64,000 nt of DNA from Gordius sp. MW1. Lineage: Eukaryota > Nematomorpha > Gordioida > Gordea > Gordiidae. Each line of letters begins with the position of its first letter. Position 1 is the stretch's first letter. Shown here in pieces: positions 1-9,308 of the stretch. Under the pieces are notes generated by a model. It ran no database searches and was not told the origin of the DNA. It worked only from the letters and a program-made list of their open reading frames with translations. Made by a program: the position numbers and the translations under genes. Where the stretch lies: NCBI GenBank assembly GCA_964036665.1, contig OZ038532.1:10434537-10498536 (forward strand), given 5' to 3'.

Positions 1-1500
1 AGGCCCAAGACAGGCCCGAAGCAAGCCCTAGCCTACAAACCATTTGAAATAAATCTTCTAAATAACTTTACCTATTTGTAAGAAATAGAACGGTTTGATA
101 TTAGAAAAATTTATTTTTTTAAACACCAGCATCTCCCTACAAAATATTAAGATACACTCATCATCTAAAAAAATAATCTTACGTTCGTTTTTAATTGCTA
201 TTTTAAATATACATTTATAACTATTAATAATAGCTATTTTATAGTTGTATTATGACATTTATTACATTTAGCTGATATAATAGTAATAAGATTGGATCTT
301 TTTTTATTAATGATACTTGTCCATGCTTTTATTTTTTTATATATTTATCGTATAATAATTTCTAAATGTAAAATTTGGTACTTGTTATTTAAAGAATTTG
401 TAAGGCCGGATTCGGCTTCAAAAATTAGAAAAAATTGAACTCAGCGGGCTCGGTCAAACAAAAAAGCAGACATAAATCGGTCTTGGGGCGAAAAAAAGCC
501 CATTTGCAGAACTTTATCTATGGTCGTTATTGATTCCAACTATTTTCTTGAAGAAATAAAAGTATATTCTCTGCAACGTACGGATATGACATTATAATCT
601 ATATAGTTTATCGGATCTGTCTAACATTCTGGAAGAACGGGGCATGACTAATTATATTTGATAATATTTATACCCGGATCATTTTCTACTAGAGCCCAGA
701 GCCAAAAAATCAAATTATTTAATTCGGTATTTCACTAAATTATTGTAATTTTATTTAGCCTTTTACACCATTTATAATTTTCCAAATAAAATCAAATGCC
801 TTTCCACCTATTGGGCGCCTAATTCAAATACTAAAATACACATAGAAGTGTAATTAGATGGGAAACCGTTAATTACACACGTTGATTACGTAAATGGCAG
901 AATCTAACAAAGGACAAAGAAGGTTTGGGGATCAGGCAGGCATTAGTTGACACAATTTAAAAGTCAAATTTTTAGCAAGTTAAAACACCCGCAAGTTTAT
1001 TGTGTTGTCGAGAGAAGATTCATGGTGTTAAATTAATTAAGATATAGCTTAGGTATCCCTCTCCCCCATCTTTTATAGGTGAGAAAAGAGTGCTTTGTGC
1101 TCTGTAATTGTAAATTGACCTCGTTACCCGTTCGTTATATTAATGTAATTATGATGTGACTGCGCATTTGAAACATAGCACAGTGCAAGGAAAAACCAGT
1201 GAAATCTGGATTAAATTGGAAGTTTTTGCTTCTAAAATCAGTTATCATGTGGCAGCAAGCGATGCTAAATTATTGTTTTAAAACAAAAATTATCTGAATT
1301 ATCCTTTGAAAAATCTGATTTAAGTTAAAATAAGTGAAAGAATCCATAGAATATATAACATAATTTAAATTAAATCTTGTTTCAATACATAGAAATTTAA
1401 GTCCTATTATTTATAAAAGTTATAATAATGTGGATAGACAATTCTCTTCAATATTTATTAATTGCTATGCATTTTATGGGTTTAGATATTAGCGATCAAC
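1..1500. other. A+T-rich intergenic DNA, no gene seen
   Basis: No open frame or protein family is recognisable. GC-rich scraps at 1-40 and about 405-500 (cgggctcggtc, ggccggattcgg) resemble the GC-rich parts of degraded repeats elsewhere in the window (7.6 kb, 62.2 kb). Confidence 0.5.
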
Positions 1501-1504
1501 AAGG

Positions 1505-2055
1505 GCGTAGGCAGGATTGCCCAAAGGGGGATTCAAAATTTTTGATAAATAATACTATTTAACAAAAATTTATTAAGATTATATATTGACTACCCAATTT
1601 ATATGAAAATTAATTCAAATTATATATAAATTCAATTTCTACGATGGGTATTGTGAAAAATGCATTAATAATATCTTCAAGGATGCAAATGAGAGCTCCT
1701 TTCAATTTCTATGTTTGTGTTAATTAAATATCTTCAAGGATGCAAATGAGAGCTCCTTCCAATTTCTATGTTTGTGTTAATTAAATATCTTCAAGGATGC
1801 AAATGAGAGCTCCTTCCATTTTCTATGTTTGTGTTAATTAGAGCTATTGCAACTAAATACATGCATTGGCTTTTTAGGCTTAATTTGCCTACCAGTACCA
1901 TAAATGTTCCGGCCCCGGACCGTTAAAATGAAGTTGTAGGCCCTACGCCTCGCTAATTTTTTTGCAAAGCACGATCCGGGCCTATACCCTTCCCGAAAAA
2001 TATTCCTATACATTCTGCGTCTTTTTAAACATTTTTTGTCAATACTAAAACAATC
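1505..2055 (+). repeat. Dispersed repeat, copy 1 (opposite orientation to the 62.5-kb copy)
   Basis: This stretch aligns along its length with the reverse complement of 62540-62951. Both start ggcg[t/g]aggcagga, run through a shared 'tctacgatgggt' and 'gagctccttcc' block, then a 'ggcttaattt' block, and end with 'tttgcaaagcac' and 'tactaaaacaat'. No coding potential is seen, and target duplications could not be fixed. A non-autonomous DNA transposon is likely; the class is unknown. Confidence 0.7.
1671..1841 (+). repeat. 57-bp tandem triplication inside the dispersed repeat
   Basis: Three copies of a 57-bp unit starting atatcttcaaggatgc begin at 1671, 1728 and 1785. The related copy at 62.5-62.95 kb has this segment only once, so the triplication is local and came after the two copies separated. 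Confidence 0.85.
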
Positions 2056-3185
2056 ATTTATTTATATGATAAAAATGCTCAATATTAATCAAGTTAAAAA
2101 AATCAGTCTCAAACAGGCTTTTGTTCAAGCAAGGCGCAGTTAAATTTTCACAAGTGGCATTTAAAGCTTCATATAATAAACCGATTTATGATAATTCAAA
2201 CTATATGCGAAGTTAATTTTTTTTTACAAAAATTACCTATTTTTATTAATCTTTCGTCATCCCCTGATTAAAAAAACCCTCGGAATCCACTTATTTAAAA
2301 ATCACAAATTCCATGAAAAACAACAAACAAGAATTTATATAAATTTATTTTATTGTGAAGTTAAATAATAATACAATCTGATAAACATCATAAATAACAC
2401 CATTTTTTATATATTTAAATGCAAAAACAATATGTTTTTTGAAACAATTCTGCTGGCCGGAACCGGTCCTACCTACAGCTAGTCCCGCCCCGAGCTTGTT
2501 TTATTACTATAACGCTAGACTAAGCCGATCCCGCTTATTTTTTAACAAAAAGATTATCCGTGCCCGGCTTTGGCGAAGCCAGTTATATTTGCCTTAATAA
2601 AGTTAGCTATATCATGAACATCAAAAAGTCGACTTTAAAAAATGAATTTACTAAACCATGAGGAATATTAATTTTTAGTTGAATTTCCACATCAATTTCT
2701 ACTGTAGAACAAGCATGCTCAATTTCTAAAGAAAATAGATTTTAAAGTATGATTAAAAATATAGCATGCATGAATGAAATGTACAAAACGCTTTGTAAAA
2801 TTATCTAATTACACGGGTCAACAAGAAAAATTAACCGGCAAACTGTTTGCAGATTCTGGTTTCACGGTGAACACAAATATATTTTGTTTTTCCCCTATAC
2901 GTCAAGTTATTTAAATGTTCGTTGTCAAAGTTGCCAAAAACAGCGATTTTAGCGTTTTCCAAGTGTCAATAACAGCAAATTAATAAATAAAAATTTGGTT
3001 TAATAGATTTAATTTATAGATAAAAGGGGGAGGAATCAATTACAAAAATCAATTTTCTCCTAGCCGATTAATTTTTTAATTATGTACAAAATTAACGTAC
3101 CCCTAATTTTAACATAATTTCCCCAGACTTGGGGTCTCCCTCCCTTCCCTTTAACACTAGGAGTTAAGTGCGTGTTGTTTATCTA
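2056..3185. other. Intergenic DNA, no gene seen
   Basis: A+T-rich sequence without a recognisable coding frame. It holds a short GC-rich stretch near 2450-2580 (cgaagccag, cccgccccgag) that resembles decayed repeat DNA. Nothing else can be supported. Confidence 0.4.
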
Positions 3186-4239
3186 CTCTATTACTATCAA
3201 TATAACTACTATTTTTTCTATTTCTTTTCAAGTATTTAGTCCCACAGTCATGGGGGTCGTTCTAAGGAGTTTCTTCCATCTTGATCAAGATAAAACTTAA
3301 TTTTTACAACATTGTCGATATGCCCTTTCCATGTGACACAAGGTCGTCCTCTTCGTCTCCTCCCCGGTATTCCGTCCAGTACTTTTCGATTTACATGATT
3401 TGTCTCCCTACTTAGTTTATGCCCATACCACCTTAGCCGACTTAGTTTAATCATGTTTGCCATAGGTTGAATACCCATTTTTGTCTTGAGAAAGTCATTC
3501 GTCATATGGACGATTAGTATACCCCAAGCACCACGGGATCATTCTCATCTCCGTGGCTTGTAATTAACTTTTATTCCATGGTGTCCATGTTTCACTTTCA
3601 TAGAGTATAACCGGTCTCACGATGGATTTGTAAGATTTGCTCCTTAACCATAATGGAATTGTCGCACATTACACCGGATATATTTCGCAATTTAAGACCC
3701 TTTTTGAATCGGGCATTACCTTCTGTGGTGCACTCTCTCTTGATGTAACATCAAGCCGAGGCGTAAATCTGTCTACTTTTGGGTACTTTAGATGGTCATC
3801 TAACAATGAGGTGGCTGGAATGTTTATCTCCATGTAAACCGTTTCCAATCGTTGACCTTTAAACCATATCCAGCTACGCGCTTTAACCATTTTTCGGCTT
3901 CTTTGAATATTTTATCCTTTGTCCCTTCGCATAGTAATAAATCAACGGCATATAGTATACGTAGTGGTGTTAAATCGCTATTAGCTTCAACTCCAAACGC
4001 GAGCACGCACACTGAGCTGTTTAATATGCTCGTTAGCACAATGAGTGCTTGCTGTTCGGTGCACTAGGCAGAACAGTAGCATATTAAAATGCTCGAGAGG
4101 CGAGTCGAAGCAGCGAAATTTGTTCAAGTATTGAGCAGATAGCTCGAGCAGTAAACCCGAGCAGATAGCAGGTTTAAATTAAGTAGCTTGCAATATTTGC
4201 TCATATTATATATCATAAATAAATTGAGAACTTTGCTCA

Positions 4240-4395
4240 CCTCCCTTTTTTGTCCCGTTGGTTTGCCCCCCCCCCTTCTTTTTTTACCCTATCTCTCAAC
4301 GGGGGGGGGGGTTTATTTTTTACTTTCTTTCTCACCCGGGTACCGGGAGAGAAAGATGGTAAAAGGGGGGGGGGCAAACCAGCTGGACAAAAAAA
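4240..4395. repeat. Poly-C/poly-G palindromic insert
   Basis: 'ctcccttttttgtcccgttgg' plus a run of C, then mirrored G runs and 'aaaaaaagggaggg', make an imperfect palindrome. The same arms frame the centre of the large palindrome at 39365-39790, so this is a small mobile foldback unit. The long G runs could form quadruplex structure. Confidence 0.7.
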
Positions 4396-4429
4396 GGGAG
4401 GGAGCTTGAATGTATACCAAGTAAACACT

Positions 4430-4990
4430 CAGGACTTCTGCTTTCAAATCCAGAAGTTTCGTCTCCAATAGCCCTCCGCCTAGGTATTAAAGTTACCATA
4501 GGTTATCCCTGCAAAAACTGCAATAAGGAAATAGATATCTGGGCTCATCACCCACTCCATTGCAAGTTAAACAAATATCGCTATGTCCGTCATCAAAAAA
4601 TAAACCTTTTGATTCAATCGGCTTTAAAAAAGGCCGGCACTCCTTCCATCCTTGAACCATCCGATCCTTCTTTAGAAGGTAGAATGCGTCACGACGGAGC
4701 TTCTATTATCCCTTGGGAGGATGGCAAGTTCCTAGCATGAGACTTTAACTGCATCGATATCTTCGCGCCAACTAATAATAATTTTAACCCACTTTTTTGT
4801 GCGGAAGACCGTAAAACACACAAATACCGATCCATTGCTCAATCAAAAAATTTTATTCCAATAGTAGTTTCCTGTTCCGCTACTTTTGGCAAGAAAGCAT
4901 TAGCGTTTTTTAAATCGATAGGAAACAGATCCCCAAAGCTAAATACTCACCCAGCTTTATAAAAATCGGCATTTTGATAGCTAAATATAA
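4430..4990 (+). mobile_element. LINE 3'-end fragment: zinc finger plus restriction-like endonuclease, broken
   Basis: From about 4470 the + strand reads 'IALRLGIKV...CKNCNKEIDIWAHHPLHC', a CCHC-like knuckle, followed by 'RHQKINLLIQSALKKAGTPS', 'EPSDPSLEGRMRHDGAS' and 'DFNCIDIFAP'. This is the same protein as the 225-residue frame repeated at 22-32 kb, diverged by about a third. A stop falls before the 'DFNC' strand, and the RPD motif reads RHD. It is an old, dead relative of the LINE captured in the Helitron, carried inside the hAT element here. Confidence 0.85.
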
Positions 4991-5329
4991 ACTCGGGACT
5001 TCGGCCCTCGTAGAAAGGGGGAGAAGGGTAGAGGAAGGGGAGGAGGGGAAGGGAAGGGGGGACGACTTATCTATACTCCGTATAAACGTAGCATATTTGC
5101 TATGCAATTTATGGGCGAGAAAGGTGGGAAGGGGCGAGAATGCCTATAGGGGATATTAAATGCAAAATTATTATTAGTTAATTATTAATTTATACAAATA
5201 TTTAAAAAGTTAAATGGCATTAACAAGAACAATATATTAATTTAATTTAAATATTCATATTATCAAGGGTCAGTGCCCAGAGACGGTTTATAAATACATA
5301 CGAGTCAAAAAAGACAAGAAAAAAAATTT

Positions 5330-6010
5330 CGAATCACTACTTTGGCTAATGGTCATTTTTTTCATTGGTCAGTAGCCAGCGGACGGCCAAAAAGTCACAT
5401 TATCAATGGTATTAACAAGAACAATATATTAATCTAATTTAAAAAAAAATAAAATTTTTGCCCTCTCCGGGATTTGAACCCACATTAGTAGAGGCATAGG
5501 CTTTTGTAAGGGCACAGAGACTCATATCAGTAGAGGCATAGGCCCTTTTAAGGGAGGGCACAGAGTAATTATCAATGTTAACCAATTCAAAAACAAAAAA
5601 AAATTTCGATTCATACTTTGGTCAATGGTCCTTTTTTTCATTGGTCAGTAGCCAGTGGACGGCCAAAAAGTCACATTATCAATGGTATTAACAAGAACAA
5701 TATATTAATTTAATTTAAAAAAAAATAAAAATTTTGCCTTCTCTGGGATTCGAACCCACATCAGTAGAGGCATAGGCTTTTGTAGGGGCACAGGGACCCA
5801 TATCAGTATAGGCATGGGTCCTTGTAGGGGAGGTCATAGGGTAATTGTCAATGTTAACCTAATATACCCAAAAAAAAAACGAAAAAAAAAATTTCGATTT
5901 ATTTGGCCAATGGTCATTTTTTTCATTGGTCAGGAGCTAGCGGAAGGTCAAAAAGTTATATTATCAATAGTATTAACAAGAACAAATTATTAATTTAATT
6001 TGAAAAAAAA
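5330..6010. repeat. ~280-bp tandem repeat, about 2.5 copies, with tRNA B-box-like motif
   Basis: Three copies of 'cattggtcagtagccag..gacggccaaaaag' lie near 5360, 5640 and 5920. Each is followed by 'attaacaagaacaa' and then 'cgggatt[t/c]gaaccc', which on the - strand is GGTTCRAATCC, the pol III B-box. The same 'ttggccgtccg...tgaccaatg' block builds the 35.4-36.3 kb array. It probably descends from a tRNA-derived SINE. Confidence 0.7.
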
Positions 6011-6011
6011 T

Positions 6012-6087
6012 CGTCCTCTCCCGGGATTGAACTCAAGACCCCAGGTCACAAAGCTGGCGCCAATAACTTGGTGGACGACGGACGGAC
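6012..6087 (-). repeat. tRNA-like SINE head (degenerate)
   Basis: On the - strand TCGTCC and GGACGA can pair as an acceptor stem around a CCAA-GTTA-TTGG hairpin, a CCAG...CTGG arm with a TTTGTGA loop, and a GAGTTCAATCCC B-box, followed by a T run. The D-arm is too short and the A-box is not convincing. It is therefore a tRNA-derived repeat head rather than a working tRNA gene. Confidence 0.45.
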
Positions 6088-6520
6088 GGACAACAAAAAA
6101 CAAGCCCATAAATTGCATAAGAATTAATTACAAATCTTTATCTGACACATGGCCCGTGTGGCTATTGACGAATCTGATCAATAAATTTTTAGTTATAATA
6201 TTATCTAATGCTCGTTTATTGTATATTTTATGTATCAAGCAAATATTTAAAGTTACTAACTCGTTGCAAATGCTTCTATCAAAACTGTTATCTGCTTGAG
6301 TTTACTGCTCGGGCAATCTGTTTAATGCTTGAACAGATTTTGCTGCTTCGACTCGTCTCTCGAGCATTTTTATTTTTTATATGCCACTGTTCTGCCTAGT
6401 GCACCGAACAGCGAGCAGTCATTGTGCTAACGAGCATATTAAACAGCTCAGTGTGCGTGCTCGAGCAAAGCACATAGTGAGCATTGCTCACGCGAGCAAT
6501 TTAACAACTCTAAGCATACG

Positions 6521-6702
6521 CTAGTGTTATGAAAACGGCGTTGGGTCAACCTTTGATATTAGTCGACTAAACATAAACAAACTAAAAATTTCTTTGCCTG
6601 TTACTAGACCAAAGGTTTTTAGGTCAGATCTTTGGTTAGTTTATGTTATGTTGACTAAAACCAAAGGTCGACCAATCAAAACCCAGCCGTTTTTAAATCA
6701 GT
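6521..6702. mobile_element. 182-bp hAT-type MITE
   Basis: Inverted ends (AAAACGGCGTTGGGTC on the left; AAAACGGCTGGGTTTTG reading inward from the right) enclose about 180 bp. It is flanked by perfect 8-bp direct repeats AGCATACG at 6513-6520 and 6703-6710. No coding frame. It lies next to the 3962-6512 element and shares its target octamer. Confidence 0.85.
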
Positions 6703-7439
6703 AGCATACGTTATGGCGATGGCGTTTGAATGTCTCTAGTTATTGGGTCCATAATTATGTTAAACAGAAAGGGACTTAGCACAATTCTTTGATGTAAACC
6801 AATTTCAACCCGAAAAGATTTAGAGTCTCCAACTGTCGTCCTAACGCAAGAATTTGAGGCTTCATAAATATTTTTCATAAGCCGTATATATGCGTCAGGG
6901 ATACTTTGCTTTCTCAACCACCACCATATTCAATCGCGAGGGACCGTGTCATAAGCTTTCGCCAAGTCGATAAAAACCATATGTAGTAGGTATCTTCTCC
7001 TTTCACCATATTTATCCATCATCATTTGTGTGTGAAGGAAGATTAAGTCGATTGTGAATTTGCCGGCCACAAATCCAAATAGGTTAGCCGATATTTCCAC
7101 CTCCTTTTTCAGCCTTATTACTAAGATCCTTTCCATAAGCTTCAACTCTGTAATTGTCACACTCCTGAGATTAGGTCTCCTTTGCTCTCCATTTATTAGA
7201 AATTCGCTCTTCAACCAATATCTTGTTAAAGAGGTTTTCATGGTCGTCATTCCTTATTCACGGCATCTGAGCGATGCTTCCATACGTATTCCATCTGGGC
7301 CATTAGCCTTTCCTTTTTGCACTTTGTTCATTTTTGTCCTTATCTTTGAAAAACTTTTTCACCTATCCATCACTTCCTTTGATGTGAATAAGGTTTAACC
7401 CTTTTTATTTTTTGATATTTTAATGACTGCGACATCTCG

Positions 7440-8995
7440 ACTTTTCTTCTCTCTTATCTTCTACTATGTATATATCAAAAGAATGTGCAATTTTGATCAA
7501 AAAACGCTTACAGATAGGGAGGAATTTCAAAGTCATAGAATGAATGCTATGCGATGTCATTTATTTTATGATAGATTAAAAAAAATAATGTGCAGTTGAC
7601 ATAGATTACTTAGGGTACAGGCCCAACCTAAGCCCTAGACTTGATTATTTAATTGTTTTAAGTGCGGGCTCGGTTGAAACCCTTTATGGGCACGGTCGAG
7701 TTTGGAGCGGCCCGTGCAAGGCTTCTTGTGGTTATATATTATGTAAATTAATGGCTCATAAAATTAACACAAGAATATCCTATTTATTTTTATGACATGG
7801 ATTAAGATAGTGGTGCTTAGGCTTACACGATAGTTCACCCAGCCAACACATTTCCTGTGATTGGTTGATAATATAAAATTTCAAACACTACCGAACACCA
7901 TCCTTTTGATACAGTGAGCAATAGTTTTCGACAACGTGGAATGTTTTTTAATTTGATCAAAAAATTTCATTTATTCTAACGGATCTCACTTGTAGTTTCC
8001 CACCATTTCCCTCACTTTTGGCACCCAGCCAAACTGTGGCTGAATCTTGTTTATTTGTAATAATTAAGTCATCCCACAAATCTTAATTGACCAGTAAACT
8101 ATATACAAAATTAACTAGCTCTTTTAAGATTTTTATGTTACATTTTTTCATCTAATCCTTAATAAACTACCACACACATGGCTAGGCTAGGCATGCATAC
8201 ATCTAATTTGCAATCTAATTTAGGTAATTATAAGGTGTTATTTGTTGGTACAATAGGCAAACAATGAAATGCAATTTTAAACCTTTTTTGAATTCAGCTA
8301 ATGGATTATTTAGTCGAATTTTCTAGTAATTTAAAATGCAAAAATAGCCATATTTCGGCAAAATATGTTAAAATTAAATAAAAAACTGAAAAAAACATTA
8401 CATATTAAACACAATAAATGAGTTGCAAGGTTTTAAAATATTGTAACGAAAACAAATAGCAAAAAAACTATTGATTTATTTTGTCTATTTGAATTCTATG
8501 TTTAATAAATAATAATGAATTTTAAATCCTAATTTTATCTTTAATAGCAATTTAAAAGTTTGTCAAAGCTGCTTTGTAAATTTAACTTTTTCAATTTTCT
8601 TTAAATTTAAAATTAACTAAGTCTAAATTAACGCACTTTAATAATATTTGTATTTATTAATATAATTAATTTTATAATTCGAGTCGGGATGAAAGATTAA
8701 TAGTAAATTATATTGATTTGTGAAAATATATATAAATGATACTTTTAGAAAGATGTTTTAAAAATTAGTTGTTAAAAGGAAATGCAATTTTGTAACAACA
8801 TATTGTAAGATCCATTTTGTTATCATTTAATATTGCTTGCGTCACACTATAATTAAGCTGACGTTAAATAAAAAATATTATTGCTACAACAATTAATTTT
8901 ATAATAGTTTTGTCAAAATGCTCCTTTTCCTATTTCACAATAATGTTTTCATCTTTTAAAATAGCTTTTAATAAATTTGGTGTATAAAGCCCTTA
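7440..8995. other. Upstream region of the plastin gene, no exon recognised
   Basis: A+T-rich. I searched for EF-hand loops (DxDxDG-type) that should precede the actin-binding domains of a plastin and found none on the + strand. A GC-rich repeat scrap lies at 7610-7720. Confidence 0.45.
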
Positions 8996-9005
8996 TTCCC
9001 TCTAG

Positions 9006-9013
9006 ACATGGAC
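9006..9013 (+). CDS. Possible first coding micro-exon of plastin (Met-Asp)
   Basis: A pyrimidine tract ending ctctag is followed by ACATGGAC and a consensus donor gtaagt. ATG GAC would join in phase 0 to the next exon at 9309, giving Met-Asp-Lys-Arg-Ser. It could instead be a trans-splice acceptor just before the start codon, an internal micro-exon, or chance. It is the only start candidate I found that fits the frame. Confidence 0.35.
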
Positions 9014-9308
9014 GTAAGTTGCAATAATTTAGTTTATGAGATAATTTAAAAATAAAAAGCATTCATAGAAATGTTCTTTGTATGTGTTACAACTTATTCT
9101 TATCACGAAAAAAATTAATCTAAATTAGTAGATTATACTAACATTTTATTAATTATAAACAAGTGTGGCACAAAATAAATTAACTCGGTAAACCATCAAC
9201 ACTATAAGTTTCTGTTTGTACATTTTTTCAATTAATTTGGCATTATAATATAGATAATGTCACATAAGGCATAAACATACTATTTTCTCCGAACCGAACC
9301 TATTTTAG

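Larger units (their letters stand above)
3962..6512. mobile_element. Composite non-autonomous hAT element with long inverted ends
   Basis: Left end TAGTGGTGTTAAATCGC; the right end, read inward on the other strand, is TAGAGTTGTTAAATTGC. The flanks are 8-bp target duplications AGTATACG (3954-3961) and AGCATACG (6513-6520, one mismatch), the hAT hallmark. Imperfect inverted arms of about 250 bp share blocks such as 'ctgttcggtgcactaggcag'. The interior holds unrelated cargo: a G/C-run palindrome (4240-4390), a LINE 3' fragment (4430-4990) and three ~280-bp repeats (5330-6010). No transposase. A 194-bp relative sits at 46595-46788. Confidence 0.85.
3190..7435 (-). mobile_element. RTE-clade LINE (5'-truncated), split by two hAT insertions
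   Basis: Read on the - strand from about 7400 down, the translation follows the reverse transcriptase of RTE/BovB-type LINEs: 'GKANGPDGIRME', 'ISANLFGFVAGKFTIDLIFL', 'MVFIDLAKAYDTVPRD' (palm motif A), 'GLHQRIVLSPFLFNIIMD' (motif B), then, beyond the insertions, 'ILYAVDLLLC' where the catalytic YADD is expected, and 'WLKRVAGYGLKV'. The C-terminal region near 3250-3500 has 'RLRWYGHKL' and 'GRRRRGRP', typical of the RTE carboxy terminus. There are several stops and shifts, and YAVD replaces YADD. No endonuclease domain remains, so the copy is 5'-truncated and dead. Two hAT-type elements (3962-6512 and 6521-6702) interrupt it just upstream of the YAVD codons. Confidence 0.9.

Noticed and set aside
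6012-6087. Functional tRNA gene
   Set aside because: The D-arm is too short, the A-box is missing and the arms mispair; it is a tRNA-derived repeat.
7054-7398. 114-codon + strand frame
   Set aside because: It is the antisense shadow of the LINE reverse transcriptase on the - strand.
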